Assembly: GCF_007971525.1 (NCBI RefSeq)
Contig: NZ_CP042437.1
Location: 3,534,001 to 3,598,000 of the forward strand
DNA length: 64,000 bases
Origin: Mucilaginibacter ginsenosidivorax
Lineage (GTDB): Bacteria > Bacteroidota > Bacteroidia > Sphingobacteriales > Sphingobacteriaceae
Reading direction: 5' to 3'
The position numbers were made by a program, and so were the translations under genes. The first letter of the stretch is position 1. Every line of letters starts with the position of its first letter. The notes below the pieces were generated by a model that saw only the letters and a list, made by a program, of their open reading frames with translations, made no database searches and was not told where the DNA came from. Shown one piece after another: positions 31,930 to 41,835 of the stretch.

Positions 31930-32991
31930 ATGGACAACGAGGAAATAAAACTGTTACTGGTAAAATATATAACCCGCGAAGCCGATGAAAAAGAGGTGGG
32001 GCAGGTGAAGGAATGGATTAATGCACACCCCGAGAATGAGCAGTACTTTGCCCAGCTATATGAAACCTGGCAAAACATGTTGTACCTGCAGCCCGATGTT
32101 ATTAATGAGGAGAAAGCATTCGCCAAATTTTCGGCAGCAACTATTCCGCATGTACCAAAATACCGGGTGCTTGCTGTATGGAGTAAGGTGGCTGCAGCCG
32201 TAGCCCTGTTTGGTTTACTGACAGCAGTGCTTGTAAGCCATTATTCAAAAAATGTGCAGAGTACAAGGCAGGTATTTGTTAATAATGGGGGCGTAAAAAA
32301 AATAGTTTTAAGCGATGGCACCACCGTTTGGCTAAATGCGGGCAGCAAGCTTAAATATAATACAGACTTTAATAAAACAAACCGGACTGTTTATCTGGAG
32401 GGCGAGGCTTTTTTCGACATTGCTCCTGGCAGCAAAACTATCCCGTTTTTGGTTAACACTAAAAATTATACCATCAGGGATATCGGCACAAAATTTAACC
32501 TGAAAGCTTATGCTAACGACTCCTTTTTTGAAACCACGGTTGTAAAGGGCGAGGTAGCGGTTGAAGGTAACATAGATAACAACACGCGCGAGATGAACCG
32601 CATCTATGTTAAGCCGCACCAGGTGCTCAGGATATATTATCCCAGTGCTGAAAAATACGCGGTAAAGCAAGATGATAAAGAATTGAAAAACCTAAACGAG
32701 ATACAAGTATCGCAGGTTGATTCGGCAAAAATGGACCGCTACGATGGCTGGAAGGATGATTTGCTGGTATTTGATGGCAATACGCTCGACGAGATATCTA
32801 AAGTATTGGAACGCAGGTACAATGTAAAAATTATTATGGACGATGCCGAATTGCAAAACATCCGCTATTCGGGCAGTTTTAAAAGTATATCCAGTATAGA
32901 TAAAGTTTTAAACCTTATAAAAGGTAATACAGCCATTAATTACACTATTGCAGGCAATACAATAAACATCACAAAAAACAATAAAAACTAA
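31930..32991 (+). CDS. FecR-type anti-sigma / sigma regulator
   Basis: A 353-residue inner-membrane protein starting at ATG 31930; the longer frame upstream is unlikely. An N-terminal cytoplasmic part (residues 1-75), one transmembrane segment (VAAAVALFGLLTAVLV), and a periplasmic FecR domain (KIVLSDGTTVWLNAGSKLKY, YLEGEAFFDI, IRDIGTKFNLKAY) with a C-terminal STN-like domain. It holds the ECF sigma factor until the SusC protein signals ligand. It is immediately upstream of susC. Confidence 0.92.
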   Translation: MDNEEIKLLLVKYITREADEKEVGQVKEWINAHPENEQYFAQLYETWQNMLYLQPDVINEEKAFAKFSAATIPHVPKYRVLAVWSKVAAAVALFGLLTAVLVSHYSKNVQSTRQVFVNNGGVKKIVLSDGTTVWLNAGSKLKYNTDFNKTNRTVYLEGEAFFDIAPGSKTIPFLVNTKNYTIRDIGTKFNLKAYANDSFFETTVVKGEVAVEGNIDNNTREMNRIYVKPHQVLRIYYPSAEKYAVKQDDKELKNLNEIQVSQVDSAKMDRYDGWKDDLLVFDGNTLDEISKVLERRYNVKIIMDDAELQNIRYSGSFKSISSIDKVLNLIKGNTAINYTIAGNTINITKNNKN

Positions 32992-33057
32992 TCTGTTAAC
33001 CCTTTAAAAACAAAATAACCTATGGCGATAAACTAACGCTCTCTCTTTCAAAATAGA

Positions 33058-33083
33058 ACCCGGTGTGCGCTAACACTCCGGGC
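33058..33083 (+). promoter_or_regulatory. Hairpin between fecR and susC
   Basis: CCCGG (33059-33063) pairs with CCGGG (33078-33082), with GTG/CAC pairing inside. It sits in the 163-base gap. No T-tract follows, so it may stabilise or attenuate the message rather than end it. Confidence 0.4.
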
Positions 33084-33154
33084 CCTCAATAAAATCAATA
33101 GCTAATACCCTACGCTTGGGGAAGCATCGTATTAACTGATTAACAAACAAATTT

Positions 33155-36100
33155 ATGATAAATTTTGACAGAAAATCTGTAATGGCTGCGCGTGCGTGGC
33201 AAAAAACGATTAAAATTATGAAGCTTGTAACTGTTTTACTCTTGACGGGAATAATGCAAATACACGCAGCTGCTTTTTCGCAAAACGTTTACAACTTTAA
33301 TGTAAACAATATATCTGTTAAACAGATGTTTAAGCAGATTGAAAAAAGCAGCAAGTACACGGTTTTTTACCGGCTGGACCAGGTTAACATTGATAAAAAA
33401 ATTAATGTTGAATTGCAAAACGCCAGTATTGAAACCGTGATGAAGGATGTGCTTAAAAATCAGCAGCTCACCTTCCAGGTGGTTGATAATATCATTATTA
33501 TTAAACCGGCCGATGGCAAAACTATAGCAACAGTTACAGTAACCGGTACCGTTACAGATGCCGCGGGGCTTCCTCTACCCGGTGTAAGCATAAAACTTAA
33601 AGGCAGTACATTAGGAACAGTAACCAATATCGACGGAAAATATAGCCTTACATTGCCCGATGGCACAGGCATACTCCTGTTTAACTTTTTAGGCTTTACA
33701 CCACAGGAGGTGCCCATTGGCGGCCAAACAGTGGTAAACGTAAAGCTTGTTGAAGAATCAAAAGCGCTGAACGAGGTTGTAGTGGTTGGTTATACTACTC
33801 AAAAGAAGAAAGACCTTACCGGTGCCGTAGCGGTAGTAAATGTTAAGGATTTGAATAAACAAGCTTCGTCATCAGTTAACAGCCAGTTACAGGGGCAGGC
33901 ATCGGGTGTTACAGTAACCGGATCGGGCCAGCCGGGCGAAGAGCCACAGGTACACATCAGGGGTTTTAATACGTTTGGCGATAACACCCCTTTGTACGTG
34001 GTTGATGGCATGGAAACCTATGATGTAAGTACCCTTAACCCAAATGATGTTGAATCGTTACAGGTGTTAAAGGATGCAAGTTCAGCTTCAATATACGGGG
34101 CAAGGGCTGCAAACGGGGTTATCATCATTACCACCAAAAGGGGCAAGGGCAAAGTGAGCATTCAGTATGATGCTTATTACGGTTCGCAGGTACCCAAGGG
34201 AGGCAATGTTTGGCATACCTTAAATCCGCAGCAAACGGCCGACCTTCAGCTAATGGCCGAAAAAAATTCGGGAATAACAGATTTTACCGACCCGCTTTAT
34301 AACCCTACCGGGGCAAATTCAAAATTTACACTGCCAGATTATATTACTCCTGCCGGCGCAAAAGAGGGAAGCCCGGCGGTTGATCCGTCGAAATATTACG
34401 TTAATCCGTTGTATACATCGCCAGATGACTATAATAACTTTTACCGTATAACGAGGGCGAATAAAGCAGGTACCGACTGGTATCACGAACTATTCAAATC
34501 GGCCCCGATAACAAGTCATAACGTAACCTTAAGCGGAAGCAGCGACCAGGCGAGCTACCTGTTCTCGCTCAATTATTTTAACCAGCAGGGAACATTGATT
34601 GATACTTATTTAAAACGGTACACCTTACGCTCAAATACTACATTTAATATTACCAAGCATATCCGCGTAGGCGAAAACCTGGCTTACTCTATTACTAAAA
34701 ACCCTAAAGTAAGCACAAACAATCCCGATGGTGTTATTGCCATGGGTTTAAGGGAGCAGCCAATTATTCCGGTATATGATATTAAAGGGAACTACGCCGG
34801 CAGTTATGGCACCGGCTTAGGCGATGCCAACAACCCGGTGGCCATACAGCAACGTTCAAAGGTAAGCGGCGCTACAGATTACCGCCTGTTGGGTAATATG
34901 TTTGCCGAAGCGGATATAGTTAAAGGGCTAACCCTGCGTACCAGTTTTGGCGGCGACATCACCAACGGTAATGACCATTACTTTAATTACCCAACCTACG
35001 AAAATGTCGAAAATTCGCAAACCAACAGTTATGGCGAAGATTCATACAGTAATTACACCTACAACTGGACAAACACCCTTACCTATCAAAAGCTATTCGG
35101 AAAACACAGTTTTAATGTGGTAGTAGGTACCGAATCTGTAGAAACATACAACAGCGGGCAAGGGGGCAGCATACAAGGCTTTTTTAACTTCGACCCAGAT
35201 TATGTTAACCTGTCTACAGGCACCACCAACAAAAATATTTACAGTGGCAAAAGTGCCACCTCGCTTTTCTCGGAGTTTGCCCGCCTTGATTATATTTTTG
35301 ATAATAAATACCTGTTTAACGCTACCATTCGCCGCGATGGATCTTCTAAATTCCCGGTAACCCAGCGTTATGGCTACTTCCCGGCTTTTAGTGCCGGCTG
35401 GCGTATTTCGCAGGAAAGCTTTTTGAAAGAAGTAAAATGGCTTACCGATTTGAAAGTGAGAGGTGGCTGGGGTATTATGGGTAACCAGATTAACATGGGG
35501 GCCAAAGATGCCTTTACTACGTTTAATACCAATATAGGCCAGTCATACTATCCTTTAGATGGTAATGCTGCGTTGCTGCCAGGTTTTTACCAGGATCAGA
35601 TAGCCAACCCCAACGCATTGTGGGAAAAAGATATCAACTCCAACTTTGGTTTTGATGCTACCCTCCTTAACGGAAAAGTAGCCATAACCGCCGATTATTA
35701 CCGTAAAGACATTAAAGACCTTTTATATGCAGCCAAGCAATTGGGTACTGCCGGTAATGGTAATGTGCCTGCACAAAACGTAGGCAAAATGAAAACAGAC
35801 GGGTTAGATATATCTGTAACAACTAATTTAAATGTAAATAAGGAGCTAAGCTTTAGTGCCACAGGAACCTTAACAACCTATAATAACAAAATATTAAAAG
35901 TATCTGATGACAGGGACTATTTTTCGGGCGATGCCACCAGCCGCTTTGACGGCCCGATAACCAGGAGTGCCGTAGGCCACTCATTGGGCGAATTTTATGG
36001 TTACCAGGTAGATGGTTTCTGGAATAGCCAGGCACAAATTGATGCGGCCGATGCCGGTGCTCAAAAAATAAGCGGCGACCCTAATGCTGTTTATCAATCA

Positions 36101-36691
36101 GATACTAAAGTTGGCCGCTTTAAGTATAAAGATGTTAACGGCGATGGTGTAATTACCGATGCCGACCGCACATTTATCGGTAACCCTAACCCTAAATTTA
36201 CAACAGGTTTAAACCTGAGCGTAAATTATAAAAACTTTGACGCCAGTGTATTTCTTTACGGCTCGTTTGGCAATAAGTTGTGGAACAGTGTTAAATACTG
36301 GCGAGACTTTTATGCCTCATACGGAACTGCCAAAAGCTATACTGCGCTTAATGATTCATGGACGCCAACGCATCAAAACGCAAAAGCGCCTATACAGGAG
36401 TTGGATGCATCGACAAGCAGTGGCGCAACGCCAAATTCCTATTTTGTTGAAAACGGTACCTACGTGAGGATGCGCAACGCGCAAATTGGTTACACCTTCA
36501 AAATTCCTGGTCTTAAAAAAGCAGGCGTTCAAAAATTAAGGATCTACGTATCAGCAACCAACCTGTTCACATTAACCGGTTACAGCGGCATCGATCCGGA
36601 ATTGAGCGGCAATACCAAAGATTTTGGTATTGATGAGGGTAGCTACGCCAGTCCACGTACATTTTTATTCGGAGTAAATTTTTCATTATAA
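33155..36691 (+). CDS. susC: SusC/RagA-type TonB-linked outer-membrane protein with STN domain
   Basis: A 1178-residue protein. A signal segment (VTVLLLTGIMQIHAAAFSQ) precedes an STN domain (about 45-110, for signalling to FecR), a CarboxypepD-regulatory-like domain (about 125-205, GTVTDAAGLPLPGVSIKLKG), a plug with VVVGYTTQKKKDLTGAV and TLNPNDVESLQVLKDASSAS, and a barrel ending SPRTFLFGVNFSL. It is the active transporter for a glycan or peptide in the outer membrane. The STN domain ties it to the upstream sigma/FecR pair. Confidence 0.96.
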   Translation: MINFDRKSVMAARAWQKTIKIMKLVTVLLLTGIMQIHAAAFSQNVYNFNVNNISVKQMFKQIEKSSKYTVFYRLDQVNIDKKINVELQNASIETVMKDVLKNQQLTFQVVDNIIIIKPADGKTIATVTVTGTVTDAAGLPLPGVSIKLKGSTLGTVTNIDGKYSLTLPDGTGILLFNFLGFTPQEVPIGGQTVVNVKLVEESKALNEVVVVGYTTQKKKDLTGAVAVVNVKDLNKQASSSVNSQLQGQASGVTVTGSGQPGEEPQVHIRGFNTFGDNTPLYVVDGMETYDVSTLNPNDVESLQVLKDASSASIYGARAANGVIIITTKRGKGKVSIQYDAYYGSQVPKGGNVWHTLNPQQTADLQLMAEKNSGITDFTDPLYNPTGANSKFTLPDYITPAGAKEGSPAVDPSKYYVNPLYTSPDDYNNFYRITRANKAGTDWYHELFKSAPITSHNVTLSGSSDQASYLFSLNYFNQQGTLIDTYLKRYTLRSNTTFNITKHIRVGENLAYSITKNPKVSTNNPDGVIAMGLREQPIIPVYDIKGNYAGSYGTGLGDANNPVAIQQRSKVSGATDYRLLGNMFAEADIVKGLTLRTSFGGDITNGNDHYFNYPTYENVENSQTNSYGEDSYSNYTYNWTNTLTYQKLFGKHSFNVVVGTESVETYNSGQGGSIQGFFNFDPDYVNLSTGTTNKNIYSGKSATSLFSEFARLDYIFDNKYLFNATIRRDGSSKFPVTQRYGYFPAFSAGWRISQESFLKEVKWLTDLKVRGGWGIMGNQINMGAKDAFTTFNTNIGQSYYPLDGNAALLPGFYQDQIANPNALWEKDINSNFGFDATLLNGKVAITADYYRKDIKDLLYAAKQLGTAGNGNVPAQNVGKMKTDGLDISVTTNLNVNKELSFSATGTLTTYNNKILKVSDDRDYFSGDATSRFDGPITRSAVGHSLGEFYGYQVDGFWNSQAQIDAADAGAQKISGDPNAVYQSDTKVGRFKYKDVNGDGVITDADRTFIGNPNPKFTTGLNLSVNYKNFDASVFLYGSFGNKLWNSVKYWRDFYASYGTAKSYTALNDSWTPTHQNAKAPIQELDASTSSGATPNSYFVENGTYVRMRNAQIGYTFKIPGLKKAGVQKLRIYVSATNLFTLTGYSGIDPELSGNTKDFGIDEGSYASPRTFLFGVNFSL

Positions 36692-36713
36692 ACACAGCAT
36701 TAAAAGTATTACA

Positions 36714-38495
36714 ATGAAAGCAAAAAGATATTTCAGCGTCCTGTTGCTTAGCGTTTTCGCGCTGGGTGCATGTAAAAAAACATTTCTTGATAAACCAATT
36801 AACGGCGCGCTCGAGCCTCAGTTTTTACAAACCGAAGCAGGTGCCCAGGAATTATTAGTAGGCGCCTACGCTGCCCTTGACGGCCAGCAGGGCGGCGATG
36901 CTGCCATAGGTGGTGGCGGCTCATGGGAGGCATCGCCCGATAACTGGATTTACGGCGGCGTGGCCGGCGGGGATGCTTCAAAGGGAAGTATTGCCGGCGA
37001 TCAGCAGCCTATTGAGCCCATTATGAAGTATAATCCCGATGCCAGCAACGGTTTTTTTGACAGCAAATGGAGGGCCGATTATGAAGGGATTTCAAGAACC
37101 AACAATACCATTGGTATCACTAACAAAGTTGCCACTATTGCAGCAGCTACCAAAACAAACATTATAGCACAGGCCAGGTTTTTACGCGCCCATTACTATT
37201 TCGATCTGAAGAAGATGTTTAACAATGTGCCTTACCTTGACGAAGCCACCACAGATATTAACCAGCCCAATACAACAGATATATGGCCAAAAATTGAGGC
37301 CGATTTTCTGTATGCCTATAATAATTTGCCCAATACACAGGCTAATGTAGGCCGGGCCAACAAATGGGCGGCGGGAGCATATTTGGCAAAAACATATTTG
37401 TATGAGCATAAATATACCGAGGCCAAGGCTGTTTTTGATGCCGTTATTGCGCAGGGCGTAACCGCGTTGGGCTTAAAATATGCGTTAAACGAAAAATTTA
37501 ATGATAATTTCAGAACGGTCACCAATAATAGCGCCGAGTCGGTTTTTGCTGTGCAGGCAGCCGCAAACAGTGATCCTAACGGGCCTTCAAATGCCAACGA
37601 TGGCGATATGCTGAATTTTCCATATGGTAACAGCAGTCCGTTTAGTTGCTGTGGTTTTTATCAGCCGTCAATTGAGCTGGCCAACCATTTTCGTACCAAC
37701 CCGGCTACCGGCTTGCCATACCTGGATGATTATAACAGCCATGCTTTAACAACCGATATGGGTGTAGCGGCAGGCGATGATTTTACACCTGATGACGGTA
37801 CCATAGATCCCCGTCTTGATTGGACTGTTGGCCGCCGAGGCATACCATATCTTGATTGGGGTATCCACCCGGGCACCGATTGGGTACGCGATCAACAATA
37901 CGGGGGCCCTTACTCGCCCATAAAAAATGTATATGGCCAGGCCGAGCAAAGTGAAAACGGGGATAACACTTCGTGGGCACCTGGTTCGGGTATTAATGTA
38001 AACCTTATTCGTTATGCCGATGTGCTATTGATGGCCGCCGAAGTTGAAGCCCAGCTGGGTAATTTTAATAAGGCTGAAAGTTATGTAAACATGGTGCGCA
38101 GCAGAGCGGCCAACACATCTGGATGGGTACACAACTATAAAGACAATGATAACCCTACCGCTGGTTTCACCAACACACCCGCTGCTAATTATAAAGTCAG
38201 CGTTTACCCTGCCGGTGCTTTTACAGGTAAAGACTTTGCGCTGAAAGCCATTTATTTTGAACGTAAAATTGAACTGGCAATGGAAGGGCACCGCTTTTTT
38301 GATTTAGTTAGGTGGGGTATTGCCGATACCGAGTTAAATGCCTATATGGCCTATGAAAGCAAGTTTACCAACGATGTTAAGGGAGGCAAATTTTTGAAAG
38401 GCAAAAGCGAATATTACCCCATTCCGCTTATTGAGATTGACTTAAGTGCCAAAGGCGGATCGCCGGTGCTTAAACAAAACCCGGGTTACCATTAA
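36714..38495 (+). CDS. susD: SusD/RagB-type nutrient-binding lipoprotein
   Basis: A 593-residue outer-membrane lipoprotein; lipobox ALGAC with the acylated Cys near residue 20. It has the SusD helical scaffold: YEGISRTNNTIGITNKV, AQARFLRAHYYFDLKKMFNN, VNLIRYADVLLMAAEVEAQLGNF, and IELAMEGHRFFDLVRWG. It forms a lid on SusC and binds substrate. The gene follows susC by 22 bases. Confidence 0.95.
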   Translation: MKAKRYFSVLLLSVFALGACKKTFLDKPINGALEPQFLQTEAGAQELLVGAYAALDGQQGGDAAIGGGGSWEASPDNWIYGGVAGGDASKGSIAGDQQPIEPIMKYNPDASNGFFDSKWRADYEGISRTNNTIGITNKVATIAAATKTNIIAQARFLRAHYYFDLKKMFNNVPYLDEATTDINQPNTTDIWPKIEADFLYAYNNLPNTQANVGRANKWAAGAYLAKTYLYEHKYTEAKAVFDAVIAQGVTALGLKYALNEKFNDNFRTVTNNSAESVFAVQAAANSDPNGPSNANDGDMLNFPYGNSSPFSCCGFYQPSIELANHFRTNPATGLPYLDDYNSHALTTDMGVAAGDDFTPDDGTIDPRLDWTVGRRGIPYLDWGIHPGTDWVRDQQYGGPYSPIKNVYGQAEQSENGDNTSWAPGSGINVNLIRYADVLLMAAEVEAQLGNFNKAESYVNMVRSRAANTSGWVHNYKDNDNPTAGFTNTPAANYKVSVYPAGAFTGKDFALKAIYFERKIELAMEGHRFFDLVRWGIADTELNAYMAYESKFTNDVKGGKFLKGKSEYYPIPLIEIDLSAKGGSPVLKQNPGYH

Positions 38496-38599
38496 TAAAT
38501 TATAATTATATCTGCCGGGGTTTTTATATCCCGGCAGATTTTCTCAAATTGCTGCGTATTACCCCTGCTGTAAACCGGCCAACAACTATAAACCACAAT

Positions 38600-39730
38600 A
38601 TGAACACATCATCGACACGATTTTTATCGCTGGATGTATTTAGAGGGATGACTTTATGTTTTATGATCATCGTGAATACACCAGGGAGCGGGGCTGATGC
38701 TTTTGCGCCCCTACAGCATGCAGCCTGGCATGGTTTCACCCCAACCGACCTGGTATTTCCCTCGTTTTTATTTGCGGTGGGCAACGCCATGAGCTTTTCG
38801 ATGAAGCGCTATATCGAGATGGGTAATGCCGCCGTACTTACCAAGATATTTAAACGCACGCTACTGATATTTTTAATAGGATACCTCATGTATTGGTTCC
38901 CTTTCTTCAATTTTGATAAAGGGCACTTTGAGTTTTCGCCGATAAGCCATACCCGTATTTTCGGGGTATTGCAGCGTATCGCGTTGTGTTACTGTTTTGC
39001 GTCGCTCATGATCCATTTTTTATCAAAGCGTTCGGTCATTATTTTATCCATCTTGTTCCTGGTAGCTTATTGGATTATCCTGCTTGTTTTTGGCGATCCG
39101 CTAAACCCGTTAAGTATGACCGGAAACGCTGGCTATTACCTGGATAAGCTTGTACTTGGCGCCGATCATATGTACCATGGCGAAGGAAAAGCATTTGATC
39201 CTGAAGGTATCCTGAGCACCTTGCCGGCTATTGTAAACGTGGTTGTTGGCTACTACGCCGGCAAATTCATTCAGCAAAAAGGTAAAGGGTACGATGTGAT
39301 ATCAAAAATGCTGCTCATGGGCTGCCTGTTCATCTTTATTGCCCTATGCTGGAATATGGTGTTCCCTATTAACAAAAAGCTATGGAGCAGCCCGTTTGTA
39401 CTGATAACCACCGGCCTTGATCTGGTGATCCTGTCATTCCTGGTATATGCCCTGGAGATTAATGATTGGAACAAAGGCAACTGGACAAGGTTTTTTACCA
39501 TCTTGGGTAAAAATCCACTACCACTTTATGTACTGTCAGAAACTTTAGTGATTTTCTTTTACATGTTTACTGTAAAGGGTAGCAGTTTATATAATTGGAT
39601 AAATACCAATATTTACCAGGCTATAATACCCGGTGCAATAGGCTCATTGCTGTTTGCCATAAGCTATATGCTTATTTGCTGGCTTGTGGGTTACCTGCTG
39701 GATAAAAAGAAGATTTATATCCGCGTGTAA
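38600..39730 (+). CDS. HGSNAT-like multi-pass acyltransferase (DUF5009/COG4299)
   Basis: A 376-residue integral membrane protein with about ten hydrophobic segments, from ATG 38600 (MNTSSTRFLSLDVFRGMTL). SLDVFRGMTLCFMIIVN and WHGFTPTDLVFPSFLFAVGN are hallmarks of the heparan-alpha-glucosaminide N-acetyltransferase-like family, which moves an acetyl group across the membrane to amino sugars. It lies 105 bases after susD and is likely part of the same locus, hinting at an amino-sugar-containing substrate. Confidence 0.88.
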   Translation: MNTSSTRFLSLDVFRGMTLCFMIIVNTPGSGADAFAPLQHAAWHGFTPTDLVFPSFLFAVGNAMSFSMKRYIEMGNAAVLTKIFKRTLLIFLIGYLMYWFPFFNFDKGHFEFSPISHTRIFGVLQRIALCYCFASLMIHFLSKRSVIILSILFLVAYWIILLVFGDPLNPLSMTGNAGYYLDKLVLGADHMYHGEGKAFDPEGILSTLPAIVNVVVGYYAGKFIQQKGKGYDVISKMLLMGCLFIFIALCWNMVFPINKKLWSSPFVLITTGLDLVILSFLVYALEINDWNKGNWTRFFTILGKNPLPLYVLSETLVIFFYMFTVKGSSLYNWINTNIYQAIIPGAIGSLLFAISYMLICWLVGYLLDKKKIYIRV

Positions 39731-39750
39731 GCATTAAACCTAAAAAATAA

Positions 39751-39792
39751 AACTTAAAGGCGCAGGCATGAAAATGGCCGCGCCTTTAAGTT
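39751..39792. terminator. Bidirectional terminator
   Basis: AACTTAAAGGCGC (39751-39763) pairs with GCGCCTTTAAGTT (39780-39792). Serves the acyltransferase gene (+) and the beta-barrel gene (-). Confidence 0.9.
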
Positions 39793-39801
39793 TTGGAAGA
39801 A

Positions 39802-40602
39802 CTACAGATTAAAAAAGTTATACTCCAGTCTAACCAGGTACATGTTTTTGGAGTTGCGCTCCATGGCATTGTACAGTGGTGCGCGGTACGAAAAATCCAA
39901 CCGGCATAAACTGTTAAAAATAAACTGCACAGCTGGTGCAACATCCAGGTAGCTTTGCACGTGTCCAGGATTTGTTTTGCCTAACAGTTCTACGTATAGG
40001 TTCATGTTTGTCTGGCTATAATCGCGGTAGTGCCGGGGTAATAGCAGGTAACCGGCCGATAGGGTATAGGCGATGGCATTTCTGGCCTGAAATTCAGGTA
40101 GTGCATGTCCGCCGGCATTATCAAACGCCCGGATATAGCCTGCCGAGCCGGATATAGCCAGTTTATGCAGCAGTTGTGTAAATACAACACCGCTTTGCAG
40201 GCCACTGTTATCTCCTTCTAAAGTTATTTCCTGGTTGGGCACAGGATTATTGATGCTGGCCAGTTTAACAAAAGCGGCCCCCCTGAAATGCTGCTGAACA
40301 GTATCAATCGAAAGGAACCGATATTTGGCGTATACACTGCCTCCATCAAAATGCTGATTGTTGCTGTAATAATCAGACATGTAAACAGATCCATGTACCA
40401 TAAGGTGGCGGCTTACGCCATACATAGCTTCAATAGTGCTGCGGTTTTTGTAAGTAGGGCTAAAAAAGCCCTGGTTTTCTATCCGCATACCTAATGAACT
40501 GGTGGCCATATTACTGGCTGGTTCGGTGTTTACATACAATTCCTGCGAGAAAACAGGGCATGCCATAGCCGTTAGGCAAATAGCCAGAAATAAGATTCTC
40601 AT
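39802..40602 (-). CDS. Outer-membrane beta-barrel protein
   Basis: A 266-residue protein with a signal peptide (CPVFSQ, residues 1-19) and a beta-rich body of alternating hydrophobic strands ending LVRLEYNFFNL, the aromatic C-terminus of an outer-membrane barrel. No family name is certain. It lies 13 bases after the HMA-domain gene, so the two are co-transcribed and it may be a metal-efflux or sensing porin (inference). Confidence 0.7.
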   Translation of the reverse strand: MRILFLAICLTAMACPVFSQELYVNTEPASNMATSSLGMRIENQGFFSPTYKNRSTIEAMYGVSRHLMVHGSVYMSDYYSNNQHFDGGSVYAKYRFLSIDTVQQHFRGAAFVKLASINNPVPNQEITLEGDNSGLQSGVVFTQLLHKLAISGSAGYIRAFDNAGGHALPEFQARNAIAYTLSAGYLLLPRHYRDYSQTNMNLYVELLGKTNPGHVQSYLDVAPAVQFIFNSLCRLDFSYRAPLYNAMERNSKNMYLVRLEYNFFNL

Positions 40603-40615
40603 AAAAAATGATTAA

Positions 40616-41116
40616 TTATATGGCTAAATGATAAACACGGCCGGAAGAAGGTGCTGCATCTGTTACCTGACCCAGGTATTTTTTTGATACCGATTTTGGC
40701 GCAAATCCCTGATCAACAACGGTAACATTAACTGTACCGCTGGTTGGTTTATTGGCAGGATTAAGTAGCTTGTAGGTATCGCCTCCGTAGCTGAAATTGT
40801 TATCGGCTACTTTGGTGTTATCAAAGTTGTAAGTGGCTTTCAAGCTGTTTACCGAAAATCCCGAGCCTTGTACTTTTTTGCTCATTAACTCAAAATTTAC
40901 AGGCACATCGTTTTTAAAGGTGATAAGGTAAGTATTGCGGATCAGGTCGGTTTTAATGTCGCCTATAAAAGGCAGGGTGCGGAGTGCTTTTTCTGTTGAT
41001 TTGGCGCAAAGGGCGCAGGTAAGCCCGCTAACCTGTAATTCAGCTTTGGTAAACTGAGCTTTTGCAACGGTAGCAGAAAGAGAAAATATAATGATGAATA
41101 TTTTAAGCGTTTTCAT
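40616..41116 (-). CDS. Exported heavy-metal-associated (HMA) domain protein
   Basis: A 166-residue protein with a signal peptide (ATVAKAQ, residues 1-20). The HMA fold about residues 24-95 has a CxxC metal site, GLTCALCAKSTEKAL. The C-terminal 60 residues are beta-rich and end GRVYHLAI. It would bind Cu(I) in the periplasm. It is in a unit with the beta-barrel gene (13 bases) and a HYC_CC_PP protein (about 70 bases upstream). Confidence 0.82.
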   Translation of the reverse strand: MKTLKIFIIIFSLSATVAKAQFTKAELQVSGLTCALCAKSTEKALRTLPFIGDIKTDLIRNTYLITFKNDVPVNFELMSKKVQGSGFSVNSLKATYNFDNTKVADNNFSYGGDTYKLLNPANKPTSGTVNVTVVDQGFAPKSVSKKYLGQVTDAAPSSGRVYHLAI

Positions 41117-41188
41117 TTGAATCTTTTTAAATTAATATTGAATTAAACTGTGGTAATATACCGGGTTATTAGCTGTTCAATTAACTTA

Positions 41189-41578
41189 TCAGATCCGGAA
41201 AATACAATTTTTGATAAAAGTTGCTAAACTTTGTACCGGCTCATCGGGAGGTGCGCGGTCAAAATACTTTTCGAGCGAGGGCTGTTGCGGAAAAAAGGAA
41301 TAATTGCCAAATGGAAGGTGAGGTAATTCAAAACCAAATATTTGGCTTAAAAAGGATGCTTCTTCGGCCTGGTGTACATCTTTAACCTTTATCTGTAAAT
41401 GGCTGTTTTTACAGCATTTTATTTTGCCAGCAACCTTATCCATGCCGCAGTCAACAGCAGGGGCGTTCAATTTAACAGATGAGATGTAGTTGCCGCAATA
41501 ATGCAGGTTAAGCGCAAAGCCTAATACTGTAACAACGTACAGCATAGTCAATAATACCGCTCCTGATTTTTTTAGCAT
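41189..41578 (-). CDS. HYC_CC_PP family small exported protein
   Basis: A 129-residue protein from ATG 41578 (MLKKSGAVLLTM); the upstream in-frame extension is unlikely. The signal segment (VLLTMLYVVTVLGFALNL) is followed by HYCGNYI, then a CC pair (KIKCCKNSH), and FDRAPPDEP. These three marks define the HYC_CC_PP group, which accompanies metal-related TonB and HMA genes in Bacteroidota. Function unproven; the Cys/His pattern suggests copper. Confidence 0.75.
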   Translation of the reverse strand: MLKKSGAVLLTMLYVVTVLGFALNLHYCGNYISSVKLNAPAVDCGMDKVAGKIKCCKNSHLQIKVKDVHQAEEASFLSQIFGFELPHLPFGNYSFFPQQPSLEKYFDRAPPDEPVQSLATFIKNCIFRI

Positions 41579-41771
41579 ATAACAAAAATAGGTGATTAAC
41601 TTGTTGATTACAAATTGTTTTTGGAGAGAGAAAGTTGATGTAATGAATATTACCGAACTTACCGCCTGTTTTGTTATCCCTACTGGCAATATTTTAGTTG
41701 GAAGGGGTTTTAGTTGTTGCCAAATAGCACATTTGTAACAAGCGGGAAAGATAGTTGCCAGCCATAAAACA

Positions 41772-41802
41772 AGAAAACCCGGCCCTCGCGGCCAGGCTTT
41801 TC
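41772..41802 (-). terminator. Terminator of the OmpA-type gene
   Basis: AGAAAACCCGGCC pairs imperfectly with GGCCAGGCTTTTCT around CTCGC. On the minus strand it follows the stop at 41836. Confidence 0.75.
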
Positions 41803-41835
41803 TGATTAACTTGATCTTAAAACTATTAAATTATA

